This document shows, in pieces, positions 7,071 through 13,671 of a stretch of DNA of 19,615 nt. The stretch covers positions 1-19,615 of the forward strand of contig CAMGZN010000007.1 of NCBI GenBank assembly GCA_946183335.1. The letters are read 5' to 3'. This DNA comes from an uncultured Caryophanales bacterium (GTDB lineage: Bacteria; Bacillota_I; Bacilli_A; RFN20; CAG-826). Each line of letters begins with the position of its first letter. The stretch's first letter is position 1. A program made the position numbers and the translations under genes. Below the pieces are notes generated by a model, which was not told where the DNA came from, searched no databases, and was given only the letters and a program-made list of their open reading frames with translations.

Positions 7071-9073
7071 TGGATGACATTAAAGAAGAAGTCGAATTAA
7101 ACGTCGACGCATCCACGGAAGATCGTCCAGACGCTGATTATAGCGCGAAAGATCTTCAAGTTCTCGAAGGCCTTGAGGCGGTTCGTAAACGTCCAGGCAT
7201 GTACATTGGTACAACTGCTGCTGCAGGATTGCACCACCTTGTGTGGGAAATCGTTGATAACTCTATCGACGAAGCCCTCGCAGGATTCTGTGACAAAATT
7301 GTTGTCAAAATTAACAAAGGCGAAACCATTACTGTTATCGATAATGGACGTGGTGTCCCAGTTGACATCGTTGCCAAATCCGGACTCTCTGGTGTTGAAA
7401 CAGTCTTCACTATTCTCCACGCCGGTGGTAAGTTTGGTGAAACTGGCGGATACAAAGTATCCGGTGGTTTACACGGTGTTGGCGCATCAGTTGTTAACGC
7501 CCTTTCCGAATGGTTAGAAGTTACCGTTAAAAAGAACGGTGGAATCTACTACATCAAGTTCGGACGTGGCGGAAAACCACTCGACCACTTAAAGAAGATT
7601 GGTGAATGTCCAATGGAGGAAACTGGAACAACAGTTACCTTTAAACCAGATGACACCATCTTTACCGAAACCACAGTGTATGATTACGACATTATCTGTG
7701 ATCACTTAAAACAAATGGCCTACCTCAACAAAGGCGTCAGAATTGAAGTCATTGACGACCGTGGTGGTCAACCAAGAAGTGAAACATACTGCTATGAGGG
7801 CGGTATTAAAGAGTACGTTGAAGCAATCAACTTCAATAAGACCCCAATTATGCAAGAAGTCATTTACTGCGAAGGACGTGGTAAATACATTGTTGGCGGA
7901 GAAGAAAAAGGTCACATTTATTGTGAAGTTGCTATGCAATATAACGAAACATACAACCCAACCATCTTCTCATTCTGTAATAACATTCACACCCATGAAG
8001 GTGGAACCCATGAAGAAGGTTTCCGTCTTGCCATGCGTCGTGTAATGAACGATTACGCCAGAAAATACAAACTTCTAAAAGACGGTCAAGATGACCTCGA
8101 AACAAGTGATATTTTGGAAGGTTTAACCGCGATTATCTCGATTAAGCACCCAAACCCACAATACGAAGGTCAAACAAAGACCAAACTTGGAAATAGCGAA
8201 GTTCGTAAGATTGTTAGCCAAATCGTTGGTGAGCAACTTGAAAGATTCCTCCTTGAAAATCCAAAGCTTGCCGAGACAATCATTTCTAAACTTCGTACTG
8301 CTGCGACAGCTCGTATGGCTGCTCGTATGGCCCAAGAAAATGCTCGTCGTAAAACCGGTCTTGAAGTGACAACACTTCCTGGAAAATTAGCGGATTGTTC
8401 CAGTAAAGATCCATCCATTTGTGAGCTCTACATCGTCGAAGGTAACTCCGCTGGTGGTAGTGCTAAAAACGGACGTGACCGTGAGACTCAAGCAATTCTT
8501 CCACTACGTGGAAAAATCTTAAACGTTGAAAAAGCAACACAAGAAAAAGCATTCGAAAACGCTGAAATCGGAAACATGATTGTCGCTATCGGAGCTGGTA
8601 TTGATCCAGAATTCCATGTCGAAAAGATTCGTTATCACAAGATCGTCATTATGACCGATGCTGATGTTGACGGTAGCCATATCAGAATCCTTCTTTTAAC
8701 CTTCTTCTTCCGCTTTATGAAGGAGCTTATCGAAGGTGGATATGTCTACATTGCTCAACCTCCACTATATAAAGTTGATTATCACGGTAAGCAATTCTAT
8801 GCCTACAATGATGAACAACTTGAAGTAATTAAAAAACAACTCAACCTCAAACCTGGATATCCGTTCCAACGTTATAAAGGTCTTGGTGAAATGGACGCAG
8901 AACAACTTTGGGAGACAACCATGGATCCAAAAACCAGAAAAATGTTACGTGTGACCATGTCTGATGCAATTGAGGCAGACAAAGTCTTCACTGACTTAAT
9001 GGGTGATGAGGTTCTTCCAAGAAAAGAATTCATCCACAAATATGCTAAGTTCGTTAAGAACTTAGACATCTAA
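7070..9073 (+). CDS. gyrB: DNA gyrase subunit B
   Basis: GyrB is the ATPase half of gyrase, which adds negative supercoils. The 667-residue product shows the GHKL ATPase (about 25-240: EIVDNSIDEA with catalytic Glu60 and Asn64, DNGRG 91-95, GGLHGVG 132-138), the transducer domain (about 240-410), and the TOPRIM domain with EGNSAGG (457-463) and DADVDGSH (530-537), plus PLRGKILNVEKA (478-489). The usual TOPRIM form is EGDSAGG, so Asp is Asn here. The metal ligands Glu457, Asp530 and Asp532 are intact. The first 25 residues form an acidic extension. Pairing with GyrA and origin linkage favour gyrase over ParE. A strong AGGAGG site precedes the ATG. Confidence 0.97.
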   Translation: MDDIKEEVELNVDASTEDRPDADYSAKDLQVLEGLEAVRKRPGMYIGTTAAAGLHHLVWEIVDNSIDEALAGFCDKIVVKINKGETITVIDNGRGVPVDIVAKSGLSGVETVFTILHAGGKFGETGGYKVSGGLHGVGASVVNALSEWLEVTVKKNGGIYYIKFGRGGKPLDHLKKIGECPMEETGTTVTFKPDDTIFTETTVYDYDIICDHLKQMAYLNKGVRIEVIDDRGGQPRSETYCYEGGIKEYVEAINFNKTPIMQEVIYCEGRGKYIVGGEEKGHIYCEVAMQYNETYNPTIFSFCNNIHTHEGGTHEEGFRLAMRRVMNDYARKYKLLKDGQDDLETSDILEGLTAIISIKHPNPQYEGQTKTKLGNSEVRKIVSQIVGEQLERFLLENPKLAETIISKLRTAATARMAARMAQENARRKTGLEVTTLPGKLADCSSKDPSICELYIVEGNSAGGSAKNGRDRETQAILPLRGKILNVEKATQEKAFENAEIGNMIVAIGAGIDPEFHVEKIRYHKIVIMTDADVDGSHIRILLLTFFFRFMKELIEGGYVYIAQPPLYKVDYHGKQFYAYNDEQLEVIKKQLNLKPGYPFQRYKGLGEMDAEQLWETTMDPKTRKMLRVTMSDAIEADKVFTDLMGDEVLPRKEFIHKYAKFVKNLDI

Positions 9074-9088
9074 TAGGAGGACATGAAA

Positions 9089-11647
9089 ATGGCTGATGAA
9101 GAAAAGAAAATTGAAGCTAACGAAGAAGCTGTTGATGATTCCAAACTCCAAGAAATTGAAGATGGTATCGTTCCAGGACTTCGTGATACAGATTTAGCTC
9201 AAGAAGTTCGCAATTCCTTCCTTGATTACGCGATGAGCGTTATCGTTTCTCGTGCAATCCCAGATGTCCGTGATGGATGTAAACCAGTTCACCGTCGTGT
9301 CATTTATGGCATGCAGATGAGCGGAATGCTTCCAGGCACCGCATATAAGAAAAGTGCTCGTATCGTTGGTGATGTTATGGGTAAATATCACCCACACGGT
9401 GACGCTGCTATTTATAGCACCCTTGTCCGTTTAGCCCAACCATTCGCCATGCGCTATACCTTAGTTGATGGTCATGGTAACTTCGGTTCTGTTGATGGTG
9501 ACGAACCAGCTGCGATGCGTTATACCGAAGCTCGTATGACCAAACTTGCGACCGAAATGGTTCGTGATCTCAACTGCGACACTGTCGACATGGTTGATAA
9601 CTATGATGGTACCGAAAGAGAGCCATCTGTCTTACCAGCAAGATTCCCTAACCTATTGGTTAACGGATCAAATGGTATTGCTGTTGGTATGGCCACATAC
9701 ATTCCAACTCATAACCTTGGTGAAACAATTGATGCTGTTGTGGCGGTGGCCCGTAATCCAGAGATTACTCCACTTGAAATCATGCAAGACTATCTTCATG
9801 GTCCTGATTTCTCCACTGGAGCAACAATTTTAGGCCGTTCTGGCATTCGTGACTATTTCGAAACCGGGACAGGTTCCATCGTGATCCGTTCCAAATGTGA
9901 AATTAAAGAAAACGAACGCACAGGAAAGAAACAAATCATTGTTCACGAGATTCCATATCAAGTGAATAAAGCAAATATGATTGAATCAATCTCTCACTTA
10001 GTGAGAGATAAGGTGATTGAAGGTATCACTGATATCCGTGATGAATCCTCCAAAGGAAACGTCCGTGTTGTTATTGATGTTCGTCATGATTCAATCCCAG
10101 AAGTCATCTTAAATCAGCTCTACAAGATGACCCAACTCCAAACCAGCATGGGCATTATTATGCTTTGCTTAGTTGATGGAGCACCAAAGATTCTTCCAAT
10201 TACCGAAATTTTGAAACATTATCTCGATTTCCAAGTTGAAGTCGTTGAAAGAAGAACAAAGTTCTTACTCAAGAAAGACGAAGCACGTGATCACATTGTA
10301 GTCGGCTTATTGAAAGCCATCGGTGATATCGATGCGATCGTCGAAACAATTAAGAAAGCTGCTACTCCAGAAGATGCTACTAAGGCATTAATGGAAAAAT
10401 TCGGTTTCTCTGAAGAACAAACAGCTGCTATTTTAGCAATGACACTTCGTCGTTTAACTGGTCTTGAAGCTGGTAAACTCGAGGAAGAAAGACGTCAACT
10501 TGAAGCTAACATCGCTAAATATCACTACATCTTAGAATGCCGTGAACACATTGTTGATGTTGTCGTTGAAGAACTTAATGAAATTAAAGAAAAATACTCC
10601 GATGAACGTAAGACCGAAATCTCTGATGAAGCTGCAACCATCGAAGATGAAGCTTTAATTCCAGAAAAAGATATCGTTATTACTCTTACCAAGAACAACT
10701 ACGTCAAGAGAATGGAAGATGATACATTCCGCACTCAAAACCGTGGTGGTCGTGGTGTGAGAGGAATGACAACAAATGATGAAGATGAAGTAGCAATTAT
10801 GCTTCATACAAAAACACACATCGATGTCATGTTCTTCTCTAACTTAGGACGTGTCTATCGTTTACGTGGATACATGATTCCAGAAGGAAGTCGTGTTTCC
10901 AAGGGTATTCCAATTCAAAACCTTCTCAACCTTGAAAAAGGTGAGAAAGTTGTCTCAATTATTCCAGTTGATGACTACTCCGAAGGTAAATACCTCTTCT
11001 TTGCCACCCGCAATGGCGTTGTCAAACGTACTGCGATTGAAGAATTTGCTTCGATTCGTCGTAATGGTAAGATTGCCATCTCTTTACGTGACGATGACGT
11101 CTTACTTGATGCCAAACACACTGATGGAGATACTAAGATTGCCTTGGCCTCAAGTAAAGGTAAAGTTGTCCGCTTCCATGAAAGTGAAGCACGTCCACTT
11201 GGAAGAACTGCTTCCGGCGTGAAGGGTATTGATCTTGACGAAGGCGCTTATGTTGTTGGTATGACAACCAGCCTTGAAGGTAACTACATCTTGGTCATTA
11301 CCGCTAAGGGATTTGGTAAGATGTCTCTTAATGAAGAATACCGTGAATCACACCGTGGAACCAAGGGTGTTATTGCTCTTAATACCACAGCGAAAAACGG
11401 TAAACTCGTGGCCTTCAGAAGTGTTAATGGTGATGAGGACTTAATGATGGTGACAAATGGCGGAACAGTCATTCGTATTCCACTCGAACAAGTCAAGGTT
11501 GCTCATCGTGTCACACAAGGCGTGAGAGTCATTAGACTTGAAGACGAAAAACAACGTGTCAGCTCGATTACTGTCGTACCTCATGATGATGAAGCAGAAG
11601 TTAATGAAGTAGCCGAACAAGCCACTCCAGAAGCCGAAGCAGAATAA
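9089..11647 (+). CDS. gyrA: DNA gyrase subunit A
   Basis: GyrA cleaves, passes and wraps DNA. With the chosen start it has 852 residues. AGGAGG (9075-9080) is only two bases from an earlier ATG at 9083 but eight from this one, so the second ATG is preferred. The breakage-reunion domain (about 30-500) carries the catalytic tyrosine in AMRYTEARM (Tyr145). The C-terminal wrapping domain carries the GyrA box QNRGGRG (550-556), which marks gyrase rather than ParC. The quinolone region reads HPHGDAAIYS, with Ala106 and Ser110 at the positions of E. coli Ser83 and Asp87. The tail is acidic (ending PEAEAE). It follows gyrB by 15 bases. No terminator is visible after it. Confidence 0.97.
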   Translation: MADEEKKIEANEEAVDDSKLQEIEDGIVPGLRDTDLAQEVRNSFLDYAMSVIVSRAIPDVRDGCKPVHRRVIYGMQMSGMLPGTAYKKSARIVGDVMGKYHPHGDAAIYSTLVRLAQPFAMRYTLVDGHGNFGSVDGDEPAAMRYTEARMTKLATEMVRDLNCDTVDMVDNYDGTEREPSVLPARFPNLLVNGSNGIAVGMATYIPTHNLGETIDAVVAVARNPEITPLEIMQDYLHGPDFSTGATILGRSGIRDYFETGTGSIVIRSKCEIKENERTGKKQIIVHEIPYQVNKANMIESISHLVRDKVIEGITDIRDESSKGNVRVVIDVRHDSIPEVILNQLYKMTQLQTSMGIIMLCLVDGAPKILPITEILKHYLDFQVEVVERRTKFLLKKDEARDHIVVGLLKAIGDIDAIVETIKKAATPEDATKALMEKFGFSEEQTAAILAMTLRRLTGLEAGKLEEERRQLEANIAKYHYILECREHIVDVVVEELNEIKEKYSDERKTEISDEAATIEDEALIPEKDIVITLTKNNYVKRMEDDTFRTQNRGGRGVRGMTTNDEDEVAIMLHTKTHIDVMFFSNLGRVYRLRGYMIPEGSRVSKGIPIQNLLNLEKGEKVVSIIPVDDYSEGKYLFFATRNGVVKRTAIEEFASIRRNGKIAISLRDDDVLLDAKHTDGDTKIALASSKGKVVRFHESEARPLGRTASGVKGIDLDEGAYVVGMTTSLEGNYILVITAKGFGKMSLNEEYRESHRGTKGVIALNTTAKNGKLVAFRSVNGDEDLMMVTNGGTVIRIPLEQVKVAHRVTQGVRVIRLEDEKQRVSSITVVPHDDEAEVNEVAEQATPEAEAE

Positions 11648-11654
11648 TGGGGTT

Positions 11655-11684
11655 TTGCAGAAAATATTCGAGAATTGCTATAGA
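11655..11684 (+). promoter_or_regulatory. serS promoter
   Basis: A -35 TTGCAG (11655-11660), an 18-base spacer, and an extended -10 TGCTATAGA (11676-11684) lie between gyrA and serS. The predicted leader is about 25 bases, too short for a T-box riboswitch. Confidence 0.55.
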
Positions 11685-11715
11685 TTTTGTAGCATAAAAA
11701 GAAAGGAATTTCTGT

Positions 11716-12996
11716 ATGATTGATATTAAATTAATACTTGAAAATCCAAGAGACATTGAGGCAAAACTTGCCAAAAAAGGATGTGTCGTAAATTTTGATC
11801 CACTCATCAAATTGAGTGAGAAAAGAAAGGCCTTAATTCTTCGTGTCGAGGAAGCAAAAGCAGAAAGAAATCGTCTCTCTGCTAGCGTCCCTCAAGTGAA
11901 GAAAGAAGGTGGCGATATCCAAGCTATTTTTGCCCGAGTTAAAGAGATTAGTGCTAATAGTGCCAAAGACGAAGAAGAGCTTGGTAAAGTTGAAGAAGAA
12001 ATTAAGGCATTCCTCCTTCCACTTCCAAACCTTCCAGATGATGATTTGCTTGCCGGCGGAAAAGAAAACAACAAGGTTATCCACGAATATGGAAAACCAC
12101 AAAAATTCGATTTTTCTGCCAAAGATCATGTCGAACTTTGTGAGTCACTTGGTTTAATCGATTACGTTCGTGGCGCTAAGATGAGTGGACACGGATGCTG
12201 GGTTTATACTGGTTTAGGCGCACAACTTGAATGGGCTCTACTCAACTTCTTCATTTCTGAGCATCTTAAAGATGGATATAAATTCATTCTTCCACCTCAC
12301 ATACTCAACTATGAAAGTGGTTATGTCGCTGGGCAATTCCCAAAATTTATTGATGATGTCTTCTCTTTAGAAGGAGTTGAACCGAAGAAGTTCATTCTTC
12401 CAACTGCAGAAACAGCATTAGTTAATCTTCACCGCGATGAAATCATTCCTGGTAATAAATTACCACTCAAATACTTTGCCTACACACCATGCTATCGCAA
12501 GGAAGCTGGTACATATCGCACTGAAGAGCGTGGAATGATTCGTGGATATCAATTCAACAAAGTTGAAATGTTCCAATATACGACTGAAGAAGGCGATCAA
12601 GCTGCATTTGAAGAGTTGGTTAGTAAAGCCATTTCTTTAATGGAAAAACTTGGATTAACATTCCGCGTGTCTAAATTAGCCGCCGAAGATATTTCTGCTT
12701 CAATGGCTCGCACTTATGACATCGAAGTCTATATTCCAAGCATGGGCATTTATAAAGAAGTCAGCTCTGTTTCAACAGCACATGATTACCAAGCTCGACG
12801 TGGAATGATTAGATATCGTGACGAAACAACAGGCAAAACTAAATATGCCCGTACATTAAATGGTTCTGGTCTTGCTACTTCACGTGTCTTCCCAGCTATG
12901 ATTGAGCAATTCCAACAACCTGATGGATCGTTTAAGATTCCTGAAGTCTTACGACCTTGGATGGGTGGTTTGGAATACATCAAACCTGTTAAATAA
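11716..12996 (+). CDS. serS: Seryl-tRNA synthetase, divergent form
   Basis: SerRS charges tRNA-Ser in the cytoplasm. The 426 residues show the N-terminal coiled-coil arm that grips the long variable arm of tRNA (about 30-100) and a class II catalytic core. Recognisable motifs are TAE (230-232) with NLHRDEI, motif 2 CYRKEAGTYRTEERGMIRGY (259-278) followed by QFNKVEMF, and motif 3 LNGSGLATSR (381-390) ending RPWMGG. Two segments depart from the usual bacterial form. Motif 2 normally reads AGSAGRDTRGLIRQHQF, and the stretch usually reading CTGDLGF before KYDIEVW or TYDLEVW is LAAEDISASMARTYDIEVY (321-339). It may be a SerRS2-like variant. An AAAGGAA site precedes the ATG by eight bases. The single copy beside gyrA suggests it is the housekeeping enzyme. 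Confidence 0.93.
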   Translation: MIDIKLILENPRDIEAKLAKKGCVVNFDPLIKLSEKRKALILRVEEAKAERNRLSASVPQVKKEGGDIQAIFARVKEISANSAKDEEELGKVEEEIKAFLLPLPNLPDDDLLAGGKENNKVIHEYGKPQKFDFSAKDHVELCESLGLIDYVRGAKMSGHGCWVYTGLGAQLEWALLNFFISEHLKDGYKFILPPHILNYESGYVAGQFPKFIDDVFSLEGVEPKKFILPTAETALVNLHRDEIIPGNKLPLKYFAYTPCYRKEAGTYRTEERGMIRGYQFNKVEMFQYTTEEGDQAAFEELVSKAISLMEKLGLTFRVSKLAAEDISASMARTYDIEVYIPSMGIYKEVSSVSTAHDYQARRGMIRYRDETTGKTKYARTLNGSGLATSRVFPAMIEQFQQPDGSFKIPEVLRPWMGGLEYIKPVK

Positions 12997-13010
12997 AGCA
13001 TAAACAAAAG

Positions 13011-13039
13011 AGCAGTCAAAATGAATGACTGCTTTTTTT
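13011..13039 (+). terminator. Rho-independent terminator after serS
   Basis: AGCAGTCA (13011-13018) pairs with TGACTGCT (13026-13033) around a seven-base loop, followed by seven T residues. It ends 14-42 bases after the serS stop. Confidence 0.9.
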
Positions 13040-13052
13040 ATTATATAAATCG

Positions 13053-13061
13053 TGATACTAT
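13053..13061 (+). promoter_or_regulatory. Extended -10 promoter of the SRP RNA
   Basis: TGATACTAT matches the extended -10 form TGnTAnnAT. Its expected start point, about seven bases on, coincides with the first base of the SRP RNA closing stem. The -35 position falls on the T-run of the serS terminator. Confidence 0.65.
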
Positions 13062-13067
13062 TACTTC

Positions 13068-13148
13068 GCCATCGCGATAATTTACTGTGAACCAGGTCAG
13101 GATAGGAATATAGCAGCCTTAAGCAACTAGGTTATGTGCGATGGTTTA
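13068..13148 (+). ncRNA. ffs: Small signal recognition particle RNA (4.5S type)
   Basis: This RNA binds Ffh to form the particle that targets nascent membrane proteins. The diagnostic apical region is present: CCAGGTCAGGATAGGAATA followed by TAGCAGCC, which form the asymmetric and symmetric Ffh-binding loops and the GGAA-type tetraloop region. The closing stem is CCATCGC (13069-13075) with GCGATGG (13138-13144). The RNA is about 80 nt, the short hairpin type without an Alu domain. Bacillus has a larger RNA in a similar serS-tadA-scr-dnaX neighbourhood. Ends are estimated from the stem and promoter. A weak T-rich stretch (TTTAATTTT) follows. Confidence 0.93.
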
Positions 13149-13153
13149 ATTTT

Positions 13154-13609
13154 ATGAAGACTCTAGATGAAAAATATATGAGAATTGCACTGAATTTAGC
13201 TAAAAAAGCTGAATCAGAGGACGAAGTTCCTGTTGGATGTGTGATTGTTGAAGATGGGAAGATTTTATCACGTGGTTCTAATAAGAGAGAGCAGAAAAAC
13301 GACCCAACAATGCATGCTGAAATGATTGCTATTCGGAAAGCTTCGGCAAAGAAAAAATCGTGGAGACTCGAAAACTGCACGATTTATGTCACATTGGAGC
13401 CTTGTTCAATGTGTGCTGGAGCAATTTTGTGGTCGAGATTTAAAAAAGTTGTCTACGGTGCTAGCGATCCAAAAGGTGGTGCACTTGGTAGTTCATATAA
13501 TTTGTTTGAACAACCAAATTTAAATCACCATCCAGAGATTGTTGGAGGCGTATTAAAAGAGGAATGTTCTGCTTTATTGACAAACTTTTTTAAAAAGAAA
13601 CGCCTATAA
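13154..13609 (+). CDS. tadA: tRNA-specific adenosine deaminase TadA
   Basis: TadA converts adenosine-34 to inosine in tRNA-Arg(ACG), which allows decoding of CGA and CGC codons. The 151 residues contain the zinc and catalytic motif HAEM (His54, Glu56), the PCSMC motif (Cys84, Cys87), and the family stretch KKVVYGASDPKGGA. An upstream GTG (13136) would add six residues but lies within the 3' arm of the SRP RNA, so the ATG at 13154 is preferred. No Shine-Dalgarno sequence is visible. The gene starts ten bases after the SRP RNA closing stem and probably depends on read-through from ffs or an undetected promoter. Confidence 0.93.
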   Translation: MKTLDEKYMRIALNLAKKAESEDEVPVGCVIVEDGKILSRGSNKREQKNDPTMHAEMIAIRKASAKKKSWRLENCTIYVTLEPCSMCAGAILWSRFKKVVYGASDPKGGALGSSYNLFEQPNLNHHPEIVGGVLKEECSALLTNFFKKKRL

Positions 13610-13630
13610 ATATATACAGTGTACAAAAAT

Positions 13631-13639
13631 TGGTATAAA
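13631..13639 (+). promoter_or_regulatory. Extended -10 promoter of the ATPase operon
   Basis: TGGTATAAA fits the extended -10 form and lies 33 bases before the ATPase ATG. No convincing -35 is visible. The predicted start near 13646 sits at the foot of a small hairpin, AAAAG (13647-13651) with CTTTT (13657-13661), in the leader. Confidence 0.5.
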
Positions 13640-13671
13640 ATTAACGAAAAGTAATACTTTTTAAGAACATT

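Noticed and set aside
9031..9046. DnaA-box-like sequences inside gyrB (TTCATCCACA) and serS (TTATCCACG)
   Set aside because: Single imperfect matches in coding sequence far from the origin cluster, expected by chance and codon use.
8400..9073. ParE/ParC (topoisomerase IV) instead of gyrase
   Set aside because: The A subunit has the gyrase-specific GyrA box QNRGGRG and the pair sits in the recF-gyrB-gyrA origin operon.
9083..9088. Upstream ATG as start of gyrA
   Set aside because: The AGGAGG site is only two bases before it; the next in-frame ATG at 9089 is eight bases away, a workable spacing.
11648..11715. T-box riboswitch before serS
   Set aside because: The leader is only about 25 bases from the predicted start and has no T-box sequence or terminator-antiterminator pair.
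13136..13153. GTG start for tadA
   Set aside because: It lies inside the 3' arm of the SRP RNA and the added residues are not typical; the ATG at 13154 fits the family better.
13610..13671. Metal-sensing riboswitch before the P-type ATPase
   Set aside because: The whole spacer is 62 bases, far too short for a Mg or Mn riboswitch, and only a weak hairpin is visible.
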